A stretch of 64,000 nt of DNA from the NCBI GenBank assembly GCA_013398615.1, contig VZSR01000520.1, positions 29,865,604 through 29,929,603 of the forward strand. Direction: 5' to 3'. A model generated the notes under the pieces. That model worked only from the letters and a program-made list of their open reading frames with translations. It had not been told where the DNA came from and ran no database searches. The stretch comes from Brachypodius melanocephalos. Lineage: Eukaryota > Chordata > Aves > Passeriformes > Pycnonotidae. The translations under genes were made by a program, and so were the position numbers. The number at the start of each line of letters is the position of its first letter. The first letter of the stretch is position 1. This document shows positions 1 to 12,125 of the stretch, one piece after another.

Positions 1-3000
1 TGTAGGATTTTCCTTTCTTTCACTCATTCCTTCATATTCTGGCAAAATTGCCTATATAGTGATGCAGGGAAGAGCATAGAAGAAAGGAAAAAAAAAAGTT
101 AGTTTCTGCAATATTCTACAGGAATAACTAGATAGATAGTCATCATGAAAGTTTGACTGGCCAGAGTTGATTTCACCCATGGCAAGAAAAATCTACTGAA
201 AACAGAGACACAATATGTGGCACATATTTTCCTTTTAACATGCTCTGGTTTCTTATGGAATACTTCCTTTAAAGACCTCATCTTCTATGTTCATCAATGC
301 CTTCATCCTTATGATTAGAAAACTGATAAAGTCCTAGCCTGTGGGAAGTACTATTACAGTTTTGCATTATGTTGTTGCTTTCTCAGAAAAAAAAATTCAT
401 CTGCAGGTATTCAACAGTTTACATAAGTGTTATTTTTCCTGAAGATTTCTACTTCAGAGTTTTTACTCACAATATATCAGGTGAAACATGTCAGTCATGC
501 TTGGTATGGCCATCTCCTTTTGTTTAAGTGTGAGGTATGGCCATCTCCTTTTGTTTTTTTACCATGGGAAAAATCCACGTCTGTGTGTCTCTCTGTGGAT
601 ATATCTCTATTCTTCACCACATTCTGAAATAGCAATGTAAAATGTCTTGACATTTTCCACAAAAGAAAAAAAAGCAATGACAAAACCCCAACAACTTTGG
701 AAAGAGTTCATGGCTGGAATGTTTCTGGGGAGAAAGAATTCACAGAAGATTATGTTTCAAAAGACAGTAATGAATAATGGAAAGTATGAACTGTGAAGTC
801 CTATTATATCACTTGTATTTAGGTTAACCACATTTAATTTTATAAAGTCCAAAAATGCTTAAGAAATTTTAATCACATGATGGACTTATTTGTAAACTTA
901 CATACTGCCCTGAAGGAGACACTGATTGTTGCATTCTGTTGTGACTCATGTGCATCTCTTATTCAGGCTGCCAGGAGTCAGAAAACAAACTAACTTGCAT
1001 GTAGTGACTAAATTTCCAATAGAGTTATCCTCAGGACACTCCACTGCACTTCTTTTAACACATTAAGATATGAAAGATAAAAAGAGGGTGATATAAAGCA
1101 CTCTTTAAGTTTGAAACTTAGGACTGTTTTCTTTCATTCTGCTAAAACTAAAAATTACATAGTCTAAGCACACTTACACACTTAACAGGAATATCCTTTT
1201 TTTTTTTGTTGCCCACCATATTCAAAATAGGTATTCCAACAAATATACACAAAAATCTTTAAAACAGTTTGTGAAAGCCCTTTTCCTTAATAAAAATACT
1301 ACTATTACTTCTGAATTTTTCTTCAAAATTCAAGTGTCACCAACTTTACACACCAGTTCTTTTTCTCCAAATATCAGGAGTAAACCTGCATCTTGATAGC
1401 ATATATATTTTTTTTTTTCAAATTGAATTCTTCATTGTATGTCAATGAAAATATAAGTCTACAGTAAACTTGAAGACACAACAAAGTATCACCATCTGGT
1501 TTTTTATTCTATTGACAAGACAAAGAGTTTTGAGATACATTTAATAAGAGCATGATCAGTGATTAAATACATCATGAGTGACAACATATGGTAGTAGTCA
1601 CAATTAAAAAAACAGTTACTTAGGCTCCTATTTACCATTCAAGTGAACTGGTTTATTTGCTGATCATAAATGAATGTAAGATGTAATCCAATGACTTTTT
1701 AATAGAAGGAAGCTTGACAAAATACTGGCAGATGGTATTCTGGGTAATGATCCAGACTGCAGTAATCTCAGTAATGACTTATCTATTTACCTGGCCCCAA
1801 ACAAAGAAAGGTGAAGGAGGGAGGGGCCACAAAAAGAGTTAAGTAGCCTGGGCTGCTCTGGCATTGTAAATGTTCGAATCACTGAAGCAGCACATTCACT
1901 TCTGTAGTGGGAGAAAATATGAAATTGATTAAAACAGTACAAATACAACAGGAAGATCTTCCTCCTCCGCAGTCAGTTTGGGAATGGAAACTTACCTAGT
2001 TCTCATGGACTTTTTTTTCCTGTTGTTGCTCTGAAGTGGTCAGTTGAGAGGAAATTCTGTCCTTTAAAGAAAAACATCTCATCGCACCACTGGGCCACCC
2101 CAGCAGGCTTTTTCTCAAGGAGTGGTGATCCACTCCAAAACAGAGGCAATAACATTAAGGAATGTTTTAGAAGCCACAAAGGACTGCCATGTGGCCTGAA
2201 AATCTTCCTTTTGCCTCACATTGACATGGATCATGATACAAGAAAATGATTATTTTTCTGCTTCCCTTAACAACTCACAGAAAAAACTCTAAGCAGCCAT
2301 CATGAACTTTAAGGAGTATCTCCTGACTTTGTCACAGTTACGGTTTCTGAAACCTGAAAAAAATATTTGTGTCTTGTGAAATTTCATTTCAGATACTGAA
2401 TGTTCCATTGAAGTTAGAATTTGATGTTTTAAGTAAATACAAGTGGAAGCCTCATGAAGATTTTCATACATAAACAAACATATAATAAGAAAACTCTTGC
2501 AATCAACATTAAATATTGTCCCATTGGAATAAAAAGGATCTGTTGAACTTTTCTTCTCTCCAAACTCCTGTACTGTATACTTCCGCTGCTGAAAATAGTG
2601 CTGGGAAACTTATTGATCTGTTGACTTGGAAATATCCATCCCAATAAAAACCAGGATGACCTGAACTTCAGCACAGCACCAGTGTCACACAGAGTAGATT
2701 AAGTGGTCACTACAATCTACACAGGAGGAGCTGGGTGTGATACTGGCCTGCTTACCATGGTGTTGGACAACAGAAAAGTAGCATTATACTGAGGGATACA
2801 GATGTTGGTGACAGGCAAGAGAAATATCCTGAGAAAATAGCTCTAGTGTTTGCATGCACTTTCAGTCAGGCATCCAGCCTAGCTGTTATAAAATCAATCT
2901 GTAGTAGGGACGTACTTCTATTTTTCAGGTGCTTTGAGAAGCACAGGTGACAAAGTTGTGTTGCTTTCTTTCCATTAAGTGTGTTCAGTCTTTACACGAA

Positions 3001-5389
3001 GTACTGTGAACAGTTTTAGCATTGCTGTTCAGCCCATCTGTGAAGATCTGCAAGGATCACTAAAGAGACAATTTCTGCAGCTAGTGAAAGTCTGCTGCTC
3101 CTTCCATAGCAGCATCAGCTACAAGATTTCCTTTCTCATGAAGCAACTGATTTTCATTTCCAAGCATAGTCTAGAATTTCTGATTTGGAAGGATTGGTCT
3201 AATTTCCTGTGAATTTCTGAGAAAACCTCAGAAAGATTTGTCTCATAAGACATCTGCTCGGCCTAATACATGGGAGTCACTGTGCTCAGACCCTCACTCT
3301 GCATGAGCCTGGAATATTTCTCTGTGATTTCTTACCAAAGCTTGGCAGACATAGGGAAATACAAACTCTGGTAGCTAGGGCTGAGCTAAGAACCTGTAGC
3401 TGTTCACTCCCAGTCTACAGAAAGCTTTTTTGTGTTGTTACAATCTGTGCAGAAAGCCAGTTTTAGCTCTGCGGGGTGGAATGCAAAAAATTCTGTTTGA
3501 GAACAAGCGCACATGCAGATGATGTGCAGTAAGAATACATAAAGAGAACAAAATAGTATATTCTCCCATATCTCACTTGACCTTCTGACAACTGACATCC
3601 TGACATTATAATTGAAATTAAGACCTCAGCTATTCTGTAGCCTTAAGTAAACTCCACAAAACCAAGGACTAAAATTGGGCAAACATCACCAGTGATGTAA
3701 CAGGTTCAAGAAATGTGGGAAATCAGGTGCAGGAAGGATATAAGGGAAAAAAAGCAGGGTTAAAAGACATCAAAACCTCTATTCCTAAAGAAGATAAGGC
3801 TTTTCAGAAAACTTTGCCTCTTTTTACCTGAGCACTTAACCAACACCTAAGTCACATATTGAAAATATGGGAAATATTGACTTAAAAAGAGCATTTTTCC
3901 TGCCTGCTACTTCTTTAATTTTATATAATAGGCACTTAGAGACAACCAAAACTTTTGAGATATTCATATGTTTCATGTGTGTGACCTAAATTGGATTCTC
4001 CTTCTCTAGTCAAGTCACATAACAAGATTTACAAATCCTCAGGCCTTAACGATTTGAACAGGATGTCCATTCAATGTGTTCCCATTTCACTTTAGCCCTC
4101 TAAGACGTATTTAAACTTGTTGATTCACTAACATGAACATTAGAAGCACACAGGCATACACAGTGAGTTGACTTCCCTATAATCAAAGTTTTTATCCAAG
4201 ATTTAGGTCCTTTGTTTGAAGATTGTATTTGGGAAAGTTTGATTATGGCTCAGAAATTCTCTGCTAGAAAGTAAGATCTTGAGCAGTAAGCAATTATCTT
4301 GAGATAGCTCCTGTTCAGCTCCACAGATAATCTATTTTCTTTTTTGTTTGCTTGCTTGCTTCTATCATGGATATCATCTATTCCAGAAAAAAACCAAAAC
4401 ATTCTCACAAATAGTTAGGAGTATCCAGAGTCTAATTTTTGTTAACATGTTATTAATGTTCCTATTTCCTAATAAAATGGTTATTTCATCACATCTGCTT
4501 TCACCTGATTTACACAGCTGTGAAATAAGAAGCAAGATCTGAAGGGTATTTTTTGTTTCTTCCAGAGTATTGTGTAGCTCTGTATAGCAACAATTGAGAT
4601 AATGGTCATAATCACTAACAACAAGACTACAGGAAAATTCTCATAACTCAAAATTCTCCTTTCAGTAATTTTAAGGGTTATTTTTGTGATGTGAAATAGA
4701 TAATCTAGAGAGAGTTATTTATTTGATTGTTTCAATGGCTATAAATTATAATGTAATGAACATTTCTCTTTGGGGAGATAGGATAAAACTTTTCAAGGCC
4801 TTCCTTTTGATGATTTGTTTTGTTCTTTCTCACCTATATTCACAAACAGTTTTTAGAGGCAGGGTCCTACAAAACTTATTGTAACAAAAGATGACAAAGA
4901 AGAGGGAATTTCTAAAATACAATTAAATCACAAAACAAGTTTGTTTAAAAAGTTGCTTCGCATTTTTCATTTGATTTTTTTTCTTGTAGCAGCTATTCAG
5001 CTGTGATTTAAATTTTATTTTTATCTTTTGCCTTTACATTGAAATTGGAGTGGCATTTATAGCTGATGAATTCATAACGGATTTGCCCAGGTTTCATGTG
5101 CTGTATACAGCTTGGCATGCTTTCTTCAAGCACTTTTTTTTTTTTTGGAATAGTGCAATTCTGTGCAGACTCGACTACTATCCTTGTAGCTCTGTTTCTC
5201 TCCCCTTTACCTTTCTAAAAAGCTGAGAGTAATCAGATAGCAAATTAGCTCCACTACTTATAAGGCACTTTTCTTCTATTGCTTAAGATCTAGTCAGGGT
5301 GGCATAAGCTTTTGTATTAAATACAGTTCTAAGTTTCCTCGGTCAAGATTCCACTGTGCATTAGCAAACAGAATAAAACACAGAAGAGG
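1..5389. other. Intergenic DNA downstream of DIO2
   Basis: AT-rich sequence with only short open frames (about 100 aa at most) and no recognisable protein. I saw no CR1, LTR or RNA gene. The only local structure noted is a short direct duplication at 503-556. In mammalian gene order NRXN3 lies on this side, but no NRXN3 exon is apparent. Confidence 0.6.
503..556 (+). repeat. Short tandem duplication, 31-bp period
   Basis: A 23-bp segment beginning GGTATGGCCATCTCC occurs at 503-525 and again at 534-556, separated by AAGTGTGA. The copies look identical, which suggests a recent local slippage duplication. Confidence 0.8.
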
Positions 5390-5406
5390 TATATTTTCCT
5401 TTATCA

Positions 5407-5412
5407 TTTATT
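5407..5412 (-). terminator. DIO2: Polyadenylation signal AATAAA, probable DIO2 3' end
   Basis: This is a consensus AATAAA on the gene strand about 220 nt beyond the SECIS. It is followed within about 60 nt by a T/GT-rich stretch (TCTGTGTTTTATTCTGTTTG, around 5350-5380), as expected of a downstream element. Cleavage is predicted near 5390. Other AATAAA copies exist in the UTR (for example 6554-6559), but using them would remove the SECIS. Confidence 0.7.
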
Positions 5413-5624
5413 ATAATACAAGAAAAATAAATCTAGAAAGCACATTTCATGGAGCACCATATTATAACAAAATTTTGCTGGCTCTCCTGCAGTGTATTTT
5501 TGACATTTAAACAATGACACACACATAGTACACACAGGCACCTACACCACGATGATCTTATTAACAGACCCAAAGAGATGCTTCTCTCAAACACAGACCC
5601 ACCAAGGTGCACAGAGGAGTGCCA

Positions 5625-5689
5625 GTGTGAGGGCATCTGAACGCTAACTGAGTCAATCACTCTTTTGTTAGCGATCTTCATAAGCACAC
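5625..5689 (-). promoter_or_regulatory. DIO2: SECIS element, form 2, of DIO2
   Basis: Read on the minus strand, the element has these parts in order. Lower helix: GTGTG (5685-5689) pairs with CACAC (5625-5629). Quartet: ATGA (5678-5681) plus the next A faces AGAT (5635-5638). Main helix: GATCGCTAAC pairs with GTTAGCGTTC, 10 positions with one U-U mismatch. The unpaired AAAA sits 11 nt after ATGA, and a small upper helix GAGT/ACTC closes a 5-nt loop. This is the layout of a form-2 SECIS, which binds SBP2 and directs Sec insertion at UGA. It lies about 4.3 kb after the TAA, fitting the distant SECIS known for DIO2. Confidence 0.93.
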
Positions 5690-5735
5690 AAGCCTCCCCC
5701 GTCTCACCCCAATCTCTCTTCACTGAAGACTCCAA

Positions 5736-5747
5736 GTTGGGCCCAAC
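5736..5747. other. 12-bp perfect palindrome next to the SECIS
   Basis: GTTGGGCCCAAC reads the same on both strands and lies about 50 nt 5' of the SECIS in the mRNA. As RNA it could pair with a second copy or form part of a larger fold. No function is known to me. Confidence 0.5.
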
Positions 5748-8700
5748 CGATTACGGGTTCGTCACAGACATGGTGTTGAGTCGTACAAAACTGGCCAATA
5801 TTCCCTACCTGACACCTCTTATTGCTTTGGTTATAGTACTGAATGAAAGTCTTAAAAACTCTTAAATCTATACTCCACATCACAGCAAAGACACTTTCGC
5901 ACATGCAGAAACATAACTTCCCTCCCCACACACCTGGATGCACAGCACAAATACCTTTTTGAGAAGTGTTGTAGGTTTCCCCACCAAGATCACCTTCCTA
6001 AAAATCACTGCATTTTGTTTTTCATAGTGTTCACCCAGTTGTTCAACAATATATTTTCTTCTTTTTAATAGATGGGGCATGTTTTCCTGCTGCCTTAAAT
6101 TTATGTTATTGTCTACATAAGGAAAGAGCAAAATGCTATAGTTTCTCATCTGCACAAAATGTTTTACCTTCCTTTTATACAGTGCTAAATACAGATGCTA
6201 AGCACAGAACAATGTAGAATAATAACCCAGAATAGCTTTTTATATTGCTCAAAATGAAAAATACTGGAAGTTTCCCATACCAGTATTGAGACACAGTATT
6301 GGGGTCTCTATTATATACAGTAGCCTTCCAGAATACTTTCAGGCACCTATTTTGTGAGCTGTTGCTCAACATAACATTTATGTCACACTGGAGCACCTCA
6401 AGTAATATGGTATAGTGCCCTGACACAATGAGAATGAGATAGAAGGAAATCCAGGCTCACAGCAGACTAGACAAGGCTAGCAAGGGAGTAAAATCTCTAC
6501 CTGGACTCAAAACAAGTGTTACAAAAATTTGGGGTATCTGACATATGACCACTTTTATTATTAATTGAGGATAATGCATCACATTTCATTTAAAATGTCA
6601 ATTAAATGTTTTAATTTTCTTAAAAAAAAAAACAAAAAGGGTTTCTGTCAGCCTCCTAGAAAATCCTGGTGTTTTTGTTTTTTCCCCTTTATGCCCATTT
6701 CACTTTGAAGGAAGCCCTGCTTTCTGACCAGAAGTTTTCTGGGGAAACCCAAGGTCTTGCAAAATGTATTTCTGTCTCGATAATCACTGAGGCTGGAACA
6801 TCTTTAAATTTTAGGCGGGACAGACATACATGTTGCCAAGAAAGAAATGAAGTTATTGTATATTTTTATTTGTGGAAAATCAATGTGTTTTTCCCATTTA
6901 CAGGAGCCAATTTTATAATTCCTGTATACTGTGTGGTGAAGAGGCATCTATCAACTGCAAAACAAAATAATGGAAATTCAAAGGAAGAGAATGGACTTGA
7001 AAAATAATTGTAACTTTAGATATGCAAATGGGTATTAACAAACTGAATTACTAATTCCAACTCTTTCCTCTGAACCAAAGGTATGTTTCAACAGCTGTGT
7101 TAAACATTTGGCTAGCATTTCCCATATAAACAGTACAGACTTCAATGGTATAATGAGGAAAAGAAGAAAAGACTTACTACTTTAAGTTTTACAAAGGCTA
7201 TGGAATTGCTATGGATTAAAAAAAGTTTCAGATGACTGAAGAATAGGATATAATAAGGAAAAGATGCTGTCTTGGGTATATCAGTACAGATTTTCACTTG
7301 GATTAATGTCTACATCTTTACTCACCGGAGTAAAAGGACAGTGTGGCAAAAACAGAAGACATTCAGAGAAAAGAAAAGAGTATGAACCCGTATAAGAATA
7401 TGAGTTATTGTTTGTCCTAAACAAATAAGAGGCATGCAAATTTTTATATAGATTATATGATGACCGACATACAGAAGAAAAATTGGGATTGTTTATGTTT
7501 AGTGGTTTAGCACATAACAGCAAGAAATGAGAATGATATTGAAAAGCAGCCTATTTAAATACAAAAGAAAAAATTGTTTTCATTTGGTTTTCTTTGAACT
7601 TAAATGGGATTTTTTTTAAATTTTAATAACCTCCAACTCACAAAATATTTAAATCTCAAAACCCAGAATTAGCCTCTCATGAGGGATGATGAGACATCAA
7701 CAATCACTTTAGATGAGGCAAAAATAATATGGGCTGAAGTTAATAAAAATTCTGTAAGTTAAAAATTATTGCAGCTTCCCTTGAAGCATCTGATACAGTC
7801 AGAGGTAGGACAATGGATTAAATAAACCACGTAGTTTGGCTATGTTACTGTTTCTATGCTAATAGGTTTTAAAAATTCAGTGATATATCCAGTTAGTCAT
7901 GAAGATCTCCCACACTGATCAACAATTTACAGTAACGTTAATGAATGGTAGGACAGGACAATTATTATTAATGGTCTTACCCACCATTTATATGTGCAGG
8001 CATATGTATACACATACATGAAAACATATTCTATACATATGGATGAGCATATAAATGCACACACAGAGAGACACAGGCATTCTGAGAAGTGAGGCTCACC
8101 AAGAGGTCTGAAGACCACTCTTTACACCCTTCTCCAATGCTCATTACCCACGGTGTCAGTGCATGTGTGTCTATGTTTAACAGTGTGTGGAGGAAAATGT
8201 GAGAAGAATGGGAAGCATGAACCTGAGCATGGAGGGAATTACCCATGTTACTGTCATTATTTCAGATCTGTGCTTGAAAACACATTTCCAAATTCCTCCT
8301 ACATTGGCTAAGTTGACCAACAGCCAAGCTGGAGGAAATAGATTATATTAATGGGCATTGTGAAGATAAAATACTTATGTATTTTCTATTCTTTCCTATG
8401 TCAGTATCAGTACGTCATATTCCTGATGATGAGCAGGACAAGAAATGAAAAGAACTAATCTGAATTTTGACACTTATCTGTTTCATGTTTCTGCCAAAGG
8501 TGAGAGAAAACTTGGATAGTCCATCTCCATATGGGTTTTCATTTATCAGCTCTAATAGGTTAGCTTATTGTAAATCTGCCTCTTCATCAGGCTTGATTAA
8601 ATAATTTTATTTTTAGAAATACCTAAAATTAATGTATACTCTAAGTTCACAGTATCTCTTTCAACATAAAAATCAAATCCTCATACTCATGTGAAAATCC

Positions 8701-9019
8701 TGCCATCTTTTACACTTACTCACATTAATTCAAACTATTTGTTCTCCCTGTTTCTCTTCTGGGAAGGTTTTCAAGAACATGAGTGAAACAGACTATCAGT
8801 TCATCTGGTAGCAGAACTGCAACTAATCAATTCTAAGGCTGCAAACAACATAACCCTCAGATTAACATAGCCATAAACTAGGTTCAGGTATCTAAGAGAG
8901 GAAAAGTCAGCATGACTACATATAACAGGGTAAATGACAGGATAGGTTTCCATTTCGATGAGGTAAAATTGTGCATAAGTTCTCCTGTCCCCAAAATACA
9001 CCTGCAAGGTAATTATCTC

Positions 9020-9075
9020 ACTTTTTTTTTTTTTTAAAAGGAGCGCAATACGTTGGGTTTTTTAAAAAAAAAGCG
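9020..9075 (-). other. A/U-rich inverted repeat in the DIO2 3' UTR
   Basis: A T-run and an A-run flank a mixed core containing AACGTATTGCGC. Read on the gene strand, CTTTTTTTTTAAAA can pair with TTTTAAAAAAAAAG across a loop of about 20 nt. The stem is purely A/U, so its stability in the message is uncertain. Confidence 0.4.
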
Positions 9076-10003
9076 GTAAGTGAAATTACCTGTAAGCCTA
9101 TTGCTAGACAGAAAGAGATGGAAGTGGATAAAGAAACAGAGATGAGAACCAGAGAACATTGATAAATATGTGCTTTTAGCTTTCAGAACCAAGGGTTTGG
9201 TTGGCATCAGCTGAGTTTTGTCTCATGATGCATGCTCTAGATGGTTCTCAGTGTTGTGTTATACTTAGTCCAGGTATTTCAGTTCTCAAATGGTAATGGG
9301 CTTATTTGATCACCTTCATCTTTTTGGTCCAACTCCATAGATTTTAACACCTTTCTCAGCAGGCACAGGTGTGCACACTGGATACAAACATGTAAGGTAG
9401 CATTACATAGTTAATGTGCTGTGCAGAAGTGTCCATAGAGAGTACAAATACCAGCAAAGGTTCATCTTGCTCTGAGCAGCCACTCTGCCTGTGCCATGCA
9501 TTGCATGTGGTTCCTGAAGTCTCTGAACAATAAATTTTCTACCAAGACAGGAGAATCGCCACACTGCACTGCATTTACATGCAAAGTAATTGCAAACCCC
9601 CTGCTCCTCCCAGGTTCCTTGGACTGGCCACAGGGGCATAAAAAAGCGTTTCCGATGAAATATACAGCATTGCCTTTCCATGGAATGCCTTCCAAACAGA
9701 AACACTTTCTCTGCCTCACCCCAGGACTGGGGCTTCTGGGAAACAGGTCTTATCTAACCACCCTACCTGCTTGCCAACAGCACCTTTTTGGAGTAGCTTA
9801 TTCACCTCTTCTGTCCCTTAGCAAGAGCAGGAGTGAGATTTTTTTCATGTGACAATGTTTCTGTGGAGCTAGATTTTTATTTTCTTTTCCTAGCTAACAT
9901 TCACTTGACATTGCTATTGAAAGTGTCTTCCTGCAACCATCAGAAATATTTTATTCAAGCTAGCATGTTTTTTTTTTCTTTTTTTTTTCCCTTTTGCATC
10001 ACC

Positions 10004-10621
10004 TTAAAGGGACACATCTGTTGACAAAATTCCTGTGGAGAATGGATTTCATCTTTTGCTGAAGTTTCGTTCCAGCCAAAGCCGGACCTCTTGAAGGTTG
10101 TAGAAAAAGGGGCCTTTGCCCCCCAGGTAGGCAATTTTTTGTCTCTGCACAATGCATACTCGCTCAAATGAAACCCCATAGGCCACATTGGCATTGTTGT
10201 CCATGCAGTCAGCCACCACTTGGCACTGGGGTGGCAAAGAAAAGTGCTGTAGGAGCTGGTAAGCAGCTGCACATCTCTCTTCCTGGCTTCTGTGTTTCCT
10301 AACTTCGAATGAAGAGGGAGAGATTCCAGGCGCAGCCCAGCCATCTGACGGGTGAGCTTCATCAATGTAGACCAACAGGAAGTCAGCCACACCAGAGAAC
10401 TCCTCCACCAGCTTGCTGAAGGCTGACAGCTGGCTTGTGAACGGTGGTCAGGTAGCTGAGCCAAAGTTGACCACCAGTGGCCGCTCTGAGTTGGCAAAAT
10501 CCAGAAGGTGGCATTTGGTTCCGCACTTGCTGCCAACATTGTTCCAGCTGCCACTGCTGCCATCACTGTCCTTGGCTACGTGGATTACACTGGAGTTTGG
10601 GGCTTCTCCTCCCAGTTTGAC
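10004..10621 (-). CDS. DIO2: Type 2 iodothyronine deiodinase, coding exon 2 (residues 75-279, catalytic domain, two in-frame TGA codons)
   Basis: This exon carries the thioredoxin-fold catalytic domain. It starts after a CCATCAG acceptor with V75-K-L-G-G-E-A-P. Residues 89-106 (VAKDSDGSSG...) match in position the DIO2-specific loop that mammals use for ubiquitin-dependent turnover. The active-site block is NFGSAT-U132-PPFTSQL, where U is encoded by TGA at 10448-10450. Family-conserved E162 and H164 (YIDEAHPSDGW) and H184 are present. The frame then runs through MDNNANVAYGVSFERVCIVQRQKIAYLGGKG to NFSKR, a second TGA (10049-10051, codon 265), a 14-residue tail (NPFSTGILSTDVSL) and a TAA at 10004-10006. 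The total of 279 codons is normal for DIO2. Gene finders that treat TGA as stop will break this exon into two pieces. No frameshift or inactivating change is visible, so the gene looks intact. Confidence 0.97.
10049..10051 (-). other. DIO2: Second in-frame TGA, codon 265 (Sec or stop)
   Basis: The TGA follows NFSKR. Vertebrate DIO2 proteins commonly have a second UGA near the C-terminus at this place, followed by a short tail. Here the tail is 14 codons long and ends in TAA. Whether ribosomes insert Sec or terminate cannot be told from sequence; both products would keep the whole catalytic domain. Confidence 0.9.
10448..10450 (-). other. DIO2: Selenocysteine codon TGA, Sec132 (catalytic)
   Basis: The in-frame TGA falls between GSAT and PPFTSQL, exactly where all iodothyronine deiodinases carry the catalytic selenocysteine. 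Reading continues open for 132 more codons before the next TGA. The downstream SECIS element at 5625-5689 supports recoding. Confidence 0.97.
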
Positions 10622-12037
10622 CTGATGGCAGAACAAATTAAAACATGGCAAGTTAGTGTGACTTGCTTGTGCAGTGTCCTTACAACTACCCTTCAAACAG
10701 TCACCTTTTTCAGAGTATGCCTAATGAGTCACATGGGGACAGAGCAAATCATCAAAAGCAGCAGCTTCAAAATGGTCAGCTTGTCCACCTGCACTCACAG
10801 TTCAGGAAAATGTGGCATTTCTGACAAATATGCTACTTCATTAATATTAGAAAATTTGATAAGAGGTCTGTCCTGTCCACTACATCCTTGGTCCTACCCA
10901 TCCTTATGTATTTGGAGTCTTGTATTTGCTTTCAGACAGACTACCTCAAATTTCTTCTGACTTTCCTCTGTGACACATGGAGTTTTTTCCACTAGCATCT
11001 TCCATGAGTTCTCTCCACTTGGTTCACGTCATTCTTGAAGCTCACTATTCAAAAGTTCACCAGAGTTTTCATTAATTTTCAGCATGATCAGACAATTACT
11101 TTGTGTAATGAAGTAGCTCACAGGCTACACCTGTTTATATATTCTAGCTGTTTGTTTTTTAGGAGATACCATGACTGTTTTGGAAAAAGAGTAGCCTGTA
11201 GATTAGGGTTTAGCTAGTAAGGTGTTATAAAACCTAGGCCCCTTTTCAGCCCACAACCTGCTGTTCAAGCCATTTTTCCCGTTCTCAAAAATCATTCTGC
11301 GTTATACTCCTGATATTCGCAACACACACAGTATCTCTCAATTTTGAGAGATTTGCAGATTTGTATATTCTCTTCCATTCTGCAGTCCAAGAATAAAAAT
11401 ACTCAAGTGTACCAAACACAAGAGATCTCTGCATATGCCCACTCAGTAAATACACTGCTCTGACACAGAATCATCCAAGACTGTGCTCTCTAAAATTTCT
11501 TTAACCCCTTTGCAGTAATTTCATCAGTGATGGAGTGACAAATTTCCTTCTACTGCAATGTTTCTTTACAAGATGATTGGGGGAAAACCAGCAGGATAAG
11601 GGCAAAGTTTACATCATGGTTGAAGTAGGATGAGGTGAAAATTAACTGCTCTCAGCTCCAGCTTCAGATCTAACTCAGACCCAACAGGCAGTGGCAGAAA
11701 GGTCATTTTGCCTGACCATTTCTGTTTGCATGTCTACAGAAAAAAGGGAATAAAAGCAACTCACAGGAGGGAATGCCAGAATAAGGCGGAGCCTGCAGAG
11801 GGCTCCAAGATCCTTAGCTGATAACTACTATAGAACCACAAAGCATTATTGCATAATGCAATTAAGTTTTAATGAGCTCTGCCACAGCAATTTCTATGTC
11901 TCTGCTTTTAACATCAACCTCTAGTACAGCAAGGCAATTATCCTTTTGTATTTTCCTGACTCTTTCTATCCCTGTATCTCTCTTTTCCTGACTATTTAAT
12001 TATGTCCAGAATCGTTGCTTTGAAGGAAACACACAGG

Positions 12038-12125
12038 GCCAAATTCTGAAGTCTTTTACATTTTATGTATTTCTTTCTGAAGCTACACTGCAATTAAAGT
12101 CTACAGAAGTTAACACTACATGAGA
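12038..12125 (+). repeat. Possible ancient CR1/L3-type relic in the DIO2 intron
   Basis: GGGCCAAATTCTGAAGTC and, downstream, AATTAAAGTCTACAGAAGTT resemble a motif pair common in old reptile and bird CR1-related repeats. The match is weak and worn. Confidence 0.35.

Larger units (their letters stand above)
5390..10003 (-). other. DIO2: DIO2 3' untranslated region (predicted, about 4.6 kb)
   Basis: The span from the TAA to a predicted cleavage site just past the AATAAA at 5407-5412. It must reach at least 5625 because it has to include the SECIS hairpin. With a leader of about 610 nt and 840 nt of coding sequence, the mRNA would be about 6 kb, which fits the long DIO2 messages known from vertebrates. 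It is AT-rich and contains many AUUUA pentamers in the sense orientation, a known mark of unstable mRNAs. The 5' boundary is certain. The 3' boundary is inferred from motifs only. Confidence 0.8.

Noticed and set aside
9496..9852. Plus-strand open frame of 118 codons
   Set aside because: It lies antisense within the DIO2 3' UTR and shows no recognisable protein.
9955..10566. Longest minus-strand open frame (203 codons)
   Set aside because: It is a different frame over DIO2 exon 2. The DIO2 frame in the same place has clear family motifs, and this one has none.
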